Positions 18,440-26,973 are shown, counted from the stretch's first letter. The stretch is 64,000 nt of DNA from CAG-791 sp002449595 (GCA_946539855.1 CAMNHV010000002.1:62001-126000); one strand, 5' to 3'. Made by a program: numbers and translations. The notes: a model not told the origin generated them from the letters alone.

Positions 18440-19357
18440 ATGTATGACGTAATCGTGGTCGGCGGCGGGCCGGCAGGCATGACGGCGGCGCTGTACGCGC
18501 TGCGCAATGGAAAGAGCGCACTTGTGATCGAGAAAAACGGCTTCGGCGGACAGATCACGCATTCTCCCAAGGTGGAGAACTTCCCCGGCACGCTCTCGAT
18601 GAGCGGCAACGAGTTCGCGGACAAGGCGCTGGACCAGATCCTCGCGCAGGGCGCGGAGATCGAGATCGAGACGGTGACCGAGGTCCGCTCGGAAGAGGAC
18701 CGCAAGATCGTCATCACCGAAGAAGGTTCGGAATACGAAGGCCGCACCGTGATCATCGCGACGGGCGTGAAGCACAGAATGCTCGGGCTGCCCGGAGAGG
18801 ACGATCTCGTCGGAGAGGGCATCTCCTTCTGCGCAGTATGTGACGGCGATTTCTATGCAGGGAAAAAGGTCTGTGTCGCGGGCGGCGGCAACTCCGCGCT
18901 GCAGGAGGCGATCCTCCTCGCGGAGAAGTGCAGCGAAGTCGTGATGCTGCAGGATCTTCCGCAGTTCACGGGCGAGTCAAGGCTGCAGGACGTCCTGTTC
19001 GCGCGGGATAACGTGAAGGCGCTGACCCAGGTGAAGATCGAGGGCCTCATCACGGAGAACGGAGAGCTGAAGGGCGTCTCCATCTCGGACCGGCAGACGG
19101 GAGAGAAGTCGGACATCAGCTGCGACGGCCTGTTCGTCGCGATCGGCCTGATCCCGGAGAACGAGCCGTTCAAGGATCTCTGCGACCTGAACAGCTACGG
19201 CTACTTCGACACGGACGAGCAGTGCCTCACGAAGACGCCGGGCGTCTTCGTCGCCGGCGACTGCCGCAGCAAATACATCCGTCAGATGACCACGGCGGTC
19301 GCGGACGGCGCGGTCGCGGCGCTCGCGGCCTGCAGGTACATCAACGGGCTGGGCTGA
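18440..19357 (+). CDS. trxB: Thioredoxin-disulfide reductase
   Basis: This FAD/NADPH enzyme reduces thioredoxin-like dithiols. Starting at ATG 18440 after GCGAGGAGAAAAGGG, it is 305 aa, the usual length. It has the FAD motif GGGPAG at residues 8-13, the redox pair CAVC (Cys131, Cys134), the NAD(P)H motif GGGNSA near 153, and a C-terminal GVFVAGDCR segment for FAD. The location directly behind an NrdD with a fused redoxin suggests that this reductase recharges that domain; this is inference from context. A strong terminator follows at 19383. Confidence 0.92.
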   Translation: MYDVIVVGGGPAGMTAALYALRNGKSALVIEKNGFGGQITHSPKVENFPGTLSMSGNEFADKALDQILAQGAEIEIETVTEVRSEEDRKIVITEEGSEYEGRTVIIATGVKHRMLGLPGEDDLVGEGISFCAVCDGDFYAGKKVCVAGGGNSALQEAILLAEKCSEVVMLQDLPQFTGESRLQDVLFARDNVKALTQVKIEGLITENGELKGVSISDRQTGEKSDISCDGLFVAIGLIPENEPFKDLCDLNSYGYFDTDEQCLTKTPGVFVAGDCRSKYIRQMTTAVADGAVAALAACRYINGLG

Positions 19358-19382
19358 GAAGAAATAAGCGTAAATCTGAGAT

Positions 19383-19411
19383 CCCGCCGCACGACGCGGC
19401 GGGTTTCTTTT
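19383..19411 (+). terminator. Intrinsic terminator after trxB
   Basis: A perfect 8-bp stem CCCGCCGC/GCGGCGGG (19383-19390 with 19396-19403) has a 5-nt loop and the tail TTTCTTTT. Confidence 0.85.
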
Positions 19412-19575
19412 CGCACGGCGATGCGGCGGGCAGGCTGGCGTATACGGCATATGCGCACCCGCAAACTTGCCGCGAGTTTGCCGCTATGTTACTATAGTCG
19501 CGGATTGTCAGAACTAACGGGCGGCGGATCATGATAAGACCTGCCGCGGGAATTTCACGTATACAGGAGAGAAAG

Positions 19576-20328
19576 ATGCTGGAGATCAAGAACGTTTCAT
19601 TCGGCGTCGAGGACGAGGGGCAGCAGAAGGAGATCATCCGGAACGTCAGCCTCACGATCCCGGACGACCGGCTCGTGGTGATCACCGGTCCCAACGGCGG
19701 CGGCAAGTCGACGCTCGCGCGCCTCATTGCGGGGATCGAGAGACCGGATGAAGGCCAAATCATTTTTAACGGAAAAGATATCACGGAGATGTCCGTCACC
19801 GACCGCGCGAAGGCGGGCATCGGCTTCGCGTTCCAGCAGCCGGTGCGGTTCAAGGGGATCCAGGTATTTGACCTGATCCGCCTTGCGACAGGCAGGAAGA
19901 TCTCCGCAGCCGACGCGTGCGAATACCTTGCAGCGGTCGGCCTGTGCGCGCGGGACTACATCGACCGCGAGGTCAACAGCAGCCTGTCCGGCGGTGAGCT
20001 GAAGAGGATCGAGATCGCGACGATCCTCGCGAAGGCGCCGAAACTCGCCGTCTTCGACGAGCCCGAGGCGGGCATCGACCTCTGGAGCTTCCAGAACCTG
20101 ATCGAGGTGTTCGAGGGCATGCGCAGAAATATCAAGGGGAGCTCGATCCTGATCATCTCACATCAGGAGCGGATCCTGAGCATCGCGGACGAAGTCGTGG
20201 TCCTAAAGGACGGACAGATCGCGAAGACGGGAAAGAGGGACGAGGTGCTGCCCGAACTGATCGGCACAGCCTCGGCCGTGCCTTCCTGCAAGGCGGGCGA
20301 AGTCCGGATGCAGGCAGCGCAGGCGTAA
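19576..20328 (+). CDS. smsC: SufC-like ATPase of a minimal Fe-S assembly system (SmsC)
   Basis: The 250-aa ABC ATPase starts at ATG 19576 after AGGAGAG. It shows Walker A GPNGGGKST (residues 38-46), signature SLSGGELKR, Walker B LAVFDEPEAGID and an H-loop in ISHQE, all typical of SufC. Together with the following SufB-like protein it forms the two-gene SUF-like minimal system found in archaea and anaerobic bacteria, which assembles Fe-S clusters on a scaffold. No sufD, sufS or sufU is adjacent. Fe-S products would include NrdG, HemZ and AddB of this window. An alternative view is a reduced SufBC pair; the chemistry would be the same. Confidence 0.88.
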   Translation: MLEIKNVSFGVEDEGQQKEIIRNVSLTIPDDRLVVITGPNGGGKSTLARLIAGIERPDEGQIIFNGKDITEMSVTDRAKAGIGFAFQQPVRFKGIQVFDLIRLATGRKISAADACEYLAAVGLCARDYIDREVNSSLSGGELKRIEIATILAKAPKLAVFDEPEAGIDLWSFQNLIEVFEGMRRNIKGSSILIISHQERILSIADEVVVLKDGQIAKTGKRDEVLPELIGTASAVPSCKAGEVRMQAAQA

Positions 20329-20477
20329 CGCGCGAAGACGCGAATCGCAGGAACAAAGTCTGTGCATGAAAGGCGGCCCGGAGCAACTGAGCATGATACA
20401 GAGCATGCGCCGCACAGAAAGCAGACGTTAAGACAGAGACAGGAAGACAGCGCGTCAGCGCTGCGGAGAATAAAAAC

Positions 20478-21413
20478 ATGCTGAAGATCAAACCATTGGA
20501 TGAGATACAGAAGCGCCTTCTGATGGAAGTCGCAGACCTGCACTCGGTGCCGGAAGGCGCCTTCAATATCCGCGCGAACGGTGAGTCCGCGGGCCGGTCC
20601 TCGACCGCCAACATCGAGATCATTCCGAAGGAAGGCGGCAGCGGCCTGGACATCCGCATAAAGCCCGGCACGAAGAACGAGAGCGTGCACATTCCGGTCG
20701 TCATGACGCAGAGCGGCCTCACGGAAGTCGTCTACAACGACTTCTACATCGGCGAGGACGCGGACGTCGTGATCGTCGCGGGCTGCGGCATCGACAACTG
20801 CGGCATGCAGGACTCACAGCACGACGGCATCCACCGCTTCTTTGTGGAGAAGGGCGCGAAGATCAAATACGTAGAAAAGCACTACGGCTCCGGCGACGGC
20901 GCCGGCAAGCGCATTCTGAATCCGGTCACGGAAGTCTACATGAAAGAGAACAGCACCGTGGAGATGGAGATGGTCCAGATCAAGGGCGTCGACGACACGG
21001 ACCGCAAGACGATCGCCAAGCTCGAGGCGGGCGCGAAGCTCGTCGTCCGCGAGCGCCTCATGACCCACGGCAACCAGCATGCGATCAGCACCTACACCGT
21101 CGATCTTGACGGCGAGGGCTGCAGCGCCGACGTCGTGTCCAGATCGGTCGCGAGAGACAACTCCTACCAGAAGTTCGAAGCGAAGCTGGTCGGCAGCGCC
21201 GCCTGCAGCGGCCATACCGAGTGCGACTCGATCATCATGGACAACGGCCGGATCCTCGCGGTCCCGGGCCTCGAGGCAAACAGCGTCGACGCGGCGCTCG
21301 TGCATGAGGCTGCGATCGGCAAGATCGCCGGCGACCAGATCATCAAGCTGATGACGCTCGGCCTCACGGAGCAGGAGGCGGAAGAGCAGATCGTGAACGG
21401 CTTCCTGAAGTGA
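20478..21413 (+). CDS. smsB: SufB/SufD-like Fe-S scaffold protein (SmsB)
   Basis: The 311-aa protein is the short SufB/SufD-type beta-helix scaffold that pairs with SmsC. It is much shorter than E. coli SufB (495 aa). The C-terminal part keeps the family signature: ECDSIIM, then the VHEAAIGKIAGDQ segment and the final helix ending IVNGFLK. Several cysteines are present, including GCGIDNCG and CSGHTEC, which could hold the cluster. It lies 149 bp behind smsC, with a GGAG ribosome site. Downstream, 21454-21501 is a decayed copy of this gene's last 49 bp. Confidence 0.88.
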   Translation: MLKIKPLDEIQKRLLMEVADLHSVPEGAFNIRANGESAGRSSTANIEIIPKEGGSGLDIRIKPGTKNESVHIPVVMTQSGLTEVVYNDFYIGEDADVVIVAGCGIDNCGMQDSQHDGIHRFFVEKGAKIKYVEKHYGSGDGAGKRILNPVTEVYMKENSTVEMEMVQIKGVDDTDRKTIAKLEAGAKLVVRERLMTHGNQHAISTYTVDLDGEGCSADVVSRSVARDNSYQKFEAKLVGSAACSGHTECDSIIMDNGRILAVPGLEANSVDAALVHEAAIGKIAGDQIIKLMTLGLTEQEAEEQIVNGFLK

Positions 21414-21501
21414 GCCAACGATCGGAACATCAGGCGGACGAAGCTTGGCTGCGCGGAGCAGGAGGCGGGAAACAGATTGTGAATGGCTTCCCGAAATGAG
21501 C
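21367..21501 (+). repeat. Decayed tandem duplication of the smsB 3' end
   Basis: The last 49 bp of smsB (21367-21415, including the stop codon) recur at 21454-21501 with about seven changes and a one-base deletion. The second copy has no start codon or ribosome site. It looks like a relic of a short tandem duplication. Confidence 0.8.
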
Positions 21502-21542
21502 TGAAAACTGATGACAGAACAGATCTGATTAATGCATTCATT

Positions 21543-21574
21543 AAAAAAGCAGGACCCTGGCGTCCTGCTTTTTT
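21543..21574. terminator. Bidirectional terminator between smsB and the flippase-like gene
   Basis: A 13-bp stem with A6 on the left arm and T6 on the right (21543-21555 with 21562-21574) and a 6-nt loop can stop transcription from both convergent genes. Confidence 0.9.
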
Positions 21575-21601
21575 GAGTATTGGCTTTTGAACAGGTGTAG
21601 T

Positions 21602-22669
21602 TCAGTGCCTTCTGCCGACGGTTGCGTACTGGCGCCGGCGCTGGATGTATCCGATCAGCACGATGACGAGGCTGAGCAGGACGCACATGTAGAAGGAGAA
21701 GCTTCTGGTCAGGAGCTCCAGCCGAAGTGCGTGCTCGCGGTCGAGGATCGCACCGAGGCCGTCGAATAACAGCAGGTCGGCGACGCCCATGCCGCCCGGG
21801 ATCGGAACCCAGGACGACCCGATCGTCGAGAAGATCTGCGTGACGAAGACGCGGCTCGCGGAGCCCGGCCCGAGGCCGCTGCGGAAGGTCGGGTTGGAGG
21901 TGAAGAGGATCACGGAGACCAGCGTCTGGGAGAGACGCTGCAGCACGTTCAGGAGATAGATGATCCCCATGAACCGTCCCATCCCGCGCATGGACTGGAG
22001 AGATTCCGCGCACTCGTGCAGCATGTTCTTCGTCCAGTCGCGCCAGTAGGCGTCCCGCTTGATGATGTTCTTTTTCTTCAGCCAGGCGATGATCTTGCAG
22101 CCGATCCCGTACACTTCCTTTTCCTTTGAGAACAGGACGATGAAGATCGTCGCGATCCCGGTCAGAAGAAGGAATCCGAGCACGATGAAGAACTTGGACA
22201 GGAGGGAGAAGCCGAGGAACACCGACGGGTCGATGATCAGGCTGAGGATCCCGATCGTCACGGAGGCGAAGGAGTGCATGATCAGGTGGATCATGAGGAT
22301 CGCCGTGATGATGCCCATCGGGACGCCGTCGCGCGACATGAACCAGGCGCAGACCGGCTGGCCGCCCGTCGCGGAAGGTGTGATCGCGGAACAGTAAATA
22401 TCGGCTGCGGCATACATGATGCCGTTCAAAGGCCTTTTCTTATATCCGTTGTGGCGCAGCATGAGCCACAGGGCGATGCCTTCGCACACGATATAGCCCG
22501 CCATGCAGATCAGCGCGGCGAGGATCGCGAGCGGGCCGGACTCTCCGAGTGACTCCAGGAGGCCGGACACAGTGAGGCTGCGGCTCTGCGAGAACATGGC
22601 GAGTACGGAGAGCGCAGCGAGGATGAAGGTCACGATGGACCATTTCAGCTGTTTGTTATTCTCTTGCAT
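21602..22669 (-). CDS. Lysylphosphatidylglycerol synthase TM-region / UPF0104 family membrane protein
   Basis: This 355-aa integral membrane protein has about eight hydrophobic segments. It carries the family marks SATGGQP near residue 98 and PIPGGMGVAD in the last third, which are shared by the membrane half of MprF and by YbhN/AglD-type flippases. It lacks the C-terminal aminoacyl-transferase domain of MprF, so lipid or polyprenyl-phosphate transport is more likely than lipid aminoacylation. No partner glycosyltransferase is adjacent. It is transcribed leftwards from the gap 22670-22868, which it shares with the divergent DUF5722 gene. A GGGG-containing ribosome site precedes its ATG. Confidence 0.85.
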   Translation of the reverse strand: MQENNKQLKWSIVTFILAALSVLAMFSQSRSLTVSGLLESLGESGPLAILAALICMAGYIVCEGIALWLMLRHNGYKKRPLNGIMYAAADIYCSAITPSATGGQPVCAWFMSRDGVPMGIITAILMIHLIMHSFASVTIGILSLIIDPSVFLGFSLLSKFFIVLGFLLLTGIATIFIVLFSKEKEVYGIGCKIIAWLKKKNIIKRDAYWRDWTKNMLHECAESLQSMRGMGRFMGIIYLLNVLQRLSQTLVSVILFTSNPTFRSGLGPGSASRVFVTQIFSTIGSSWVPIPGGMGVADLLLFDGLGAILDREHALRLELLTRSFSFYMCVLLSLVIVLIGYIQRRRQYATVGRRH

Positions 22670-22750
22670 AATACCCCGGCTTTCGGCCGCCGGTGGCCTT
22701 GTATTACGAATCTTTTTCCAAATCTTAATGCATTTCTTAATAAAAAGCCA

Positions 22751-22779
22751 TTAACAAACTATAAACAAAACGTGATAAG
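22751..22779 (+). promoter_or_regulatory. Possible promoter of the DUF5722 gene
   Basis: TTAACA (22751-22756), 17 bp and GATAAG (22774-22779) lie in an AT-rich stretch about 90 bp before the start. Downstream, 22824-22843 forms a perfect 7-bp hairpin AAGCCGG/CCGGCTT ahead of the ribosome site. Confidence 0.4.
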
Positions 22780-22868
22780 ATAGTTACACTCGCCTAATTT
22801 TAAAGTCTTTTGAAGAAGTACGGAAGCCGGAGAGAGCCGGCTTATTGTTGGCGAGCCGGGAGAATCTA

Positions 22869-24662
22869 TTGAGAAGAACAACAGGCAGCAACAGAATACG
22901 CCCGATCCTGATCGCGGTCCTTGTGTGCGCACTTGCGGCGGCGGGGATCATTTTTCTCGCGCTGCGGAGCCGGGAAGCCGTGCAGGACGTGCCGGAGGCG
23001 GGGACGGAAGAGATCCCGGAGGCCTGGTACGAGATGCAGGAGAACCACAACGCCGCGTCGGGAAAAGCCGCGGAGATCGCGCGCAAGGCGGCCGAGCGGA
23101 ACCTGGCGAAGCGGAACGCCTGGCTCGAGAAGATGGCGAGCCGCGTCGAGGCGTCGCAGGATGCCGTAAAGATCTCGTCGTGCAGGATCGAGAACGGTTC
23201 CATCGTACTGAATGCGGAGGGAGAGTATCTGGTCTCCTCGGACGACGAGCAGTACCACCTCATCGCGCAGGACGTGTGGCAGGAAGGTACGGCTGGCACG
23301 GAAGTCGCGCAGATCAGCCTGGAAGAGCTTGAAGAATCGGAAGAGACCGCGTTCCAGGTCACGGTGCCGCTGGGCAAGAATTCAGCCTCCTCCAATCTGT
23401 TCCGCAGGTTCCTGCTCGCGGTTGAGCAGGACGGAGAACTGCACGCCATCAGCCGGCCGCGCTACATCGAAAATCCTTCCGCCTGCGCAACCAAATATAT
23501 GACCAGAAACGACCACGGCAAGAAGGGGATCCTTCCCGCCGCGGCGACGCTGAGAAGCAATAGCCTCGCCAGCCTGAACTGCAAGCAGGCGCTCTACAAT
23601 ATGCGCCTCGGCGACCTGTGCTCCGGCGGCGGTGTGAGCTACACCTACAACGGCAGGACGTATTCCTTCAATGCGGGAATTCTCCAGCAGTACGACTTCG
23701 CGGTTACCCGCCTGAACGAGATGGGCATGCAGGTCACGATGGTGATCCTGAACAACTCGAACGGCGACTCCTCCATGCTCCATCCCTCGTCGCGGGGCGG
23801 AAGCGCGCATTACTACGCCTTCAATTCGGCGGAGGAGAACGGCGGCCAGAAGCTCGAGGCGATCGCCGCGTTCCTCGCGGAGCGCTACTCCGGCAGCGGC
23901 CACGGCAACGTCGACAACTGGATCATCGGCAACGAAGTCAACGCCCGCGCGGAGTGGTATTACATGTCTTCGGTCGGCCTCGACAAGTTCGTCGAGGAGT
24001 ACACGGAGGCGTTCCGGATCTTCTACAACGGCATCAAGAGCGTCAACGGCAACGCGCGCATCTACGCCTGCATCGACCAGCAGTGGGCGAGCAGCTCCAA
24101 TATTTCCCGCTACTACAGCGGCAAGAGCTTCCTCCAGGCTTTCAACGCGAAAATAGCCGCCGAAGGCAACATCGACTGGGGCCTCGCGGCGCATCCTTAC
24201 AACGTGCCGCTCTATGATCCCAAGGCCTGGGTCGCGAGCTCGAGGGCGCCGCGCTCCTCAGAGGCGGGCTATCTCACAATGTACAACGTCGCCGTGCTGA
24301 CGGACCTCCTCAGCACCGCCGATTACCTCTCGCCGGACGGGAGCGTGCGCAGCGTTCTGCTCAGCGAGCTCGGCTACACGTCGTCGCAGGGTGACGCCCT
24401 GCAGGCGGCCTCCGCCGTCTACGCGTATCTGCAGGTGGCGAACAACCAGCACATCGACGGCCTCATCCTGTCCAGGGAGACGGACGACGCCGGCGAGATC
24501 GCACAGGGCCTCGCGAACGGCTTGCGCGACACCGCGGGAAATCCGAAGCTGGCCTTCAGCTACTACGCCGGCATTGACGGGCCGGACGCGCAGACGTGGA
24601 TCAATGCCGCGCAGGAGATCATGGGGATCCAGGACATCAGCAGCATTCTTACTCCTCGCTGA
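22869..24662 (+). CDS. Membrane-anchored DUF5722 protein, glycoside-hydrolase-like
   Basis: I choose TTG 22869 as start (597 aa) because GGGAG lies 6 bp upstream. An uncleaved-looking N-terminal membrane helix (about residues 9-30) would anchor the protein outside the cell. Residues about 55-200 form a poorly conserved region. The C-terminal 370 residues resemble DUF5722 and a TIM-barrel glycosidase: WIIGNEVN places Glu356 like a clan GH-A acid/base, and SELGYTS places Glu500 like the nucleophile. The glycan substrate is unknown. A lipoprotein gene and a CPBP protease gene follow within 15 bp and by overlap, suggesting one envelope operon. Confidence 0.8.
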   Translation: MRRTTGSNRIRPILIAVLVCALAAAGIIFLALRSREAVQDVPEAGTEEIPEAWYEMQENHNAASGKAAEIARKAAERNLAKRNAWLEKMASRVEASQDAVKISSCRIENGSIVLNAEGEYLVSSDDEQYHLIAQDVWQEGTAGTEVAQISLEELEESEETAFQVTVPLGKNSASSNLFRRFLLAVEQDGELHAISRPRYIENPSACATKYMTRNDHGKKGILPAAATLRSNSLASLNCKQALYNMRLGDLCSGGGVSYTYNGRTYSFNAGILQQYDFAVTRLNEMGMQVTMVILNNSNGDSSMLHPSSRGGSAHYYAFNSAEENGGQKLEAIAAFLAERYSGSGHGNVDNWIIGNEVNARAEWYYMSSVGLDKFVEEYTEAFRIFYNGIKSVNGNARIYACIDQQWASSSNISRYYSGKSFLQAFNAKIAAEGNIDWGLAAHPYNVPLYDPKAWVASSRAPRSSEAGYLTMYNVAVLTDLLSTADYLSPDGSVRSVLLSELGYTSSQGDALQAASAVYAYLQVANNQHIDGLILSRETDDAGEIAQGLANGLRDTAGNPKLAFSYYAGIDGPDAQTWINAAQEIMGIQDISSILTPR

Positions 24663-24677
24663 TGATTTCATAACACT

Positions 24678-25607
24678 ATGAGAAAAAGATCTAAGACAGC
24701 AATCAAGTGCATATCGATCGCTGTGCTCGTGCTCGCGCTGGGGTTGTCCGGATGCGGGAAGAAGACTTCTTCGGATGCGGAAGGCGCTGGGGAAAATGTG
24801 ACCGGCACGGAAGCAATTGATGAATCAGGCTCCGCGGAAACCGAACAGGCGCAGGAGTCCTCTTCGGAGGCAGACAGCGGGCAGGTGCAGGAGTCTGTGT
24901 CAGAGACAGAAGCTGAAGAGGCGCAGGAATCTGCCTCTGAAAACAGCGTCGCAGACGCCTCGGAAGAGGCTGAGAGCGTGGCGCAGACGACGGAAGTGAT
25001 CGAGACGGAAGTTCCGGAAGACGGGGACTTCACGGTCGGCATCATCGCGAACGGGGCTTACCGGAATTCGTTCCTGTGGCTGAGATTCGTGCCGGAGGAA
25101 GGCTGGACCCTGAACGACCAGGCGGTCATGACGGAACTCAACAGCGGCATCTCCACGGAGGGAATCTCGACGGTCGCGCAGTACGCGGCGAGGGTCCGCG
25201 ACGAACTGAACGCGGGCGGCATCTATTACGACCTCTGCGCGGAAGAGGAAAAGGATTTCATGAACGCCGTCGTCGCGATCCAGAAGATCCCGCTCGTCAG
25301 CGGACAGAAGGTGGACCACGCGGACGTGCTGCAGCAGAGCCGGGAGATCCTGGACGCGTCGCTGCGGGCACAAGGCGCGGAGGCGGTCGATACCGTCATC
25401 ACGACCTGCGGATTCCTGCGCAGCCACCAGAGCGGCCTCTGGTTCCACGTGAGGACACCGGCGACGGACTACGCGCCGCCGCAGGATCTGTACGGCAGGC
25501 AGGTCCACAGGATCCACGGCCCGTATGACGCCGTGATCACAGTGACGAGCATCGGGAAGGACCGCACCCAGGAGCTCCTGGACCGCTTCCACGGAGTCAC
25601 GGAGTGA
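24678..25607 (+). CDS. Predicted lipoprotein of unknown function
   Basis: The 309-aa protein has a lipoprotein signal peptide: basic start, hydrophobic core and lipobox LSGC with Cys26 as the lipidated residue. Residues about 27-110 are a low-complexity acidic Ser/Glu/Ala/Gln linker with repeated QES motifs, a typical wall-spanning spacer. The globular C-terminal 200 residues match no family I know. The gene is 15 bp behind the DUF5722 gene and its stop overlaps the next gene's start by 4 bases (GTGA). No strong ribosome site is visible, so it may depend on coupling. Confidence 0.75.
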   Translation: MRKRSKTAIKCISIAVLVLALGLSGCGKKTSSDAEGAGENVTGTEAIDESGSAETEQAQESSSEADSGQVQESVSETEAEEAQESASENSVADASEEAESVAQTTEVIETEVPEDGDFTVGIIANGAYRNSFLWLRFVPEEGWTLNDQAVMTELNSGISTEGISTVAQYAARVRDELNAGGIYYDLCAEEEKDFMNAVVAIQKIPLVSGQKVDHADVLQQSREILDASLRAQGAEAVDTVITTCGFLRSHQSGLWFHVRTPATDYAPPQDLYGRQVHRIHGPYDAVITVTSIGKDRTQELLDRFHGVTE

Positions 25608-26530
25608 GCCGGACCGGAGCGGCAGGACGGAGCGATATTTTGGCAGAAGCAGCCGGTATTTTTCTGATCTATCTCGTGAGTTTTGAGCTGGCGGACCTGG
25701 TCCTGCTCCGGCTCACAGAACTCTTCTGCGTGCATGGGCCTGCGGGCGCATTCCGCTTTTTTTCACTCTACAGGGCAGATATCACACTCGCCGCAGCCGC
25801 GCTCTCCGCGGCCGCGGCTTTTTCCGTGCTGCTGACCGCAAAGCCGTACCTGAAGGAGAGGCTGCGCAGCGCGCTGCCGCAGCGGCTGCGGCTTCGCCTG
25901 GCCGGCGGGATCGTCGGCGATCCGAAGCTGGAAGAGCGCAGGCGCCTGCAGCGGGAGGCATTCAGTGCGCTGCCCCTGCCGATGGCGGTAGTGGTATTTA
26001 CGGGCATTTTCCTGAATCTTCTTGCGGCAGTGCTTGCGGAGCGGTTTCCACTGGTTCAGGCGGCGATGGCGGGAGGATCGCAGCAGGCCGGCGCGGCGTC
26101 GCCGGGCATGCTGATCGCGGTCACGGCGGTCCTCGTTCCGGGCATCGAGGAGATCGTGTTCCGGCTCTTCCTCTATGAGACCCTCGCGGAGAAGGAGATG
26201 AGGGGGGCGAATAATGCTTTTCCCGAAAAGGAGGGCTTGCACGTCGCGCGCAGAGCGGCGGTCATTTCGTCGGTCCTGTTCGGACTCAGCCACGGCGCGC
26301 CGCTGCAGGCAGTCTACGCGCTCATTATGGGCTTCGCGCTCTGCGTGATCTTTGAGCTGCGCGGGGGACTGGCGGCCTCCGCCCTGACGCACGCCTGCGT
26401 GAACCTGCTGGTGAGCGTCCTCATGTTCACCGGGCTCATGGAATCCCTGGCGACGCCCGCCTGCTGCGCCGCGTTCGGAGCGATCGCGCTCCTTCTCGCC
26501 GTGGCTGCATTCAGGCGAAAAGCCCCGTAA
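25604..26530 (+). CDS. CPBP (CAAX/Abi) family intramembrane metalloprotease
   Basis: The 308-aa membrane protein starts at GTG 25604 inside the GTGA overlap with the lipoprotein gene. It contains the CPBP motifs in order: EEIVFR (Glu182, Glu183, Arg187), FGLSHG (His230) and HACVN (His263, Asn267), the zinc-binding and catalytic residues of Rce1-like glutamyl proteases. About eight hydrophobic segments are visible. In bacteria the family serves in bacteriocin self-immunity, envelope protein processing and other roles. Given the operon, processing or protection of an envelope component is plausible, but the target is not identifiable. Confidence 0.85.
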   Translation: MSRTGAAGRSDILAEAAGIFLIYLVSFELADLVLLRLTELFCVHGPAGAFRFFSLYRADITLAAAALSAAAAFSVLLTAKPYLKERLRSALPQRLRLRLAGGIVGDPKLEERRRLQREAFSALPLPMAVVVFTGIFLNLLAAVLAERFPLVQAAMAGGSQQAGAASPGMLIAVTAVLVPGIEEIVFRLFLYETLAEKEMRGANNAFPEKEGLHVARRAAVISSVLFGLSHGAPLQAVYALIMGFALCVIFELRGGLAASALTHACVNLLVSVLMFTGLMESLATPACCAAFGAIALLLAVAAFRRKAP

Positions 26531-26537
26531 ATTTCCC

Positions 26538-26567
26538 TTGCATCCCTCAAGAGTGTCGTGCTATACT
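26538..26567 (+). promoter_or_regulatory. rpmE promoter
   Basis: TTGCAT (26538-26543), an 18-bp spacer and TATACT (26562-26567) form a clear sigma-A promoter giving a leader of about 135 nt. Confidence 0.75.
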
Positions 26568-26574
26568 CTAAAAG

Positions 26575-26709
26575 TTCGTAACGACGCCGCTTCCCGTAAC
26601 AATCATTTGCACAAGATGGGCGAAACGGGAGTATGAGTATACGATAGATCGTATGCGAGCGTGAAGAGAATACTCACGGTGGAAGACCACCGCGGAAGGA
26701 GGCGAAAAA
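26575..26709 (+). promoter_or_regulatory. Structured rpmE (L31) mRNA leader
   Basis: The leader contains nested pairing: CCCGT (26593-26597) with ACGGG (26626-26630), GAGTAT with ATACTC around an inner hairpin ATACGAT/ATCGTAT near 26640-26655, and a GGTGG/CCACC hairpin just before the GGAAGGAGG ribosome site. Autoregulatory L31 leaders are known in several bacterial groups; I cannot confirm which class this is. Confidence 0.5.
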
Positions 26710-26916
26710 ATGAAAGAAGGAATTCATCCGAAGTATTTCCAGGCAACCGTGACTTGCAACTGCGGTAACACATGGGTCACCGGCTCCACGAAGTCCGACA
26801 TCCACGTCGAAGTCTGCTCCAAGTGCCACTCATTCTATACCGGCCAGCAGAAGGCTTCCCAGGCGAAGGGACGCATCGAGCAGTTCAATAAGAGATACGG
26901 CCTGTCCAATAATTAG
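26710..26916 (+). CDS. rpmE: 50S ribosomal protein L31, zinc-binding type
   Basis: This 68-aa ribosomal protein bridges the subunits near the central protuberance. It is the zinc-binding (C+) form: Cys16, Cys18, Cys36 and Cys39 in CNCG and VCSKC. Such L31 is normally made when zinc is sufficient. It opens the conserved Firmicute cluster rpmE-DUF1385-prmC-prfA but is separated from the next gene by its own terminator at 26936. Translation is probably controlled by the structured leader upstream. Confidence 0.97.
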   Translation: MKEGIHPKYFQATVTCNCGNTWVTGSTKSDIHVEVCSKCHSFYTGQQKASQAKGRIEQFNKRYGLSNN

Positions 26917-26935
26917 GAAGAAAAAAGCAGCAGGA

Positions 26936-26973
26936 AGCAAGGTTGGGATAGCAATGTCTCAGCCTTGCTTTTT
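26936..26973 (+). terminator. Intrinsic terminator after rpmE
   Basis: A stem of up to 14 bp with three G-T pairs (26936-26949 with about 26956-26969) is followed by TTTTC. Confidence 0.85.
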
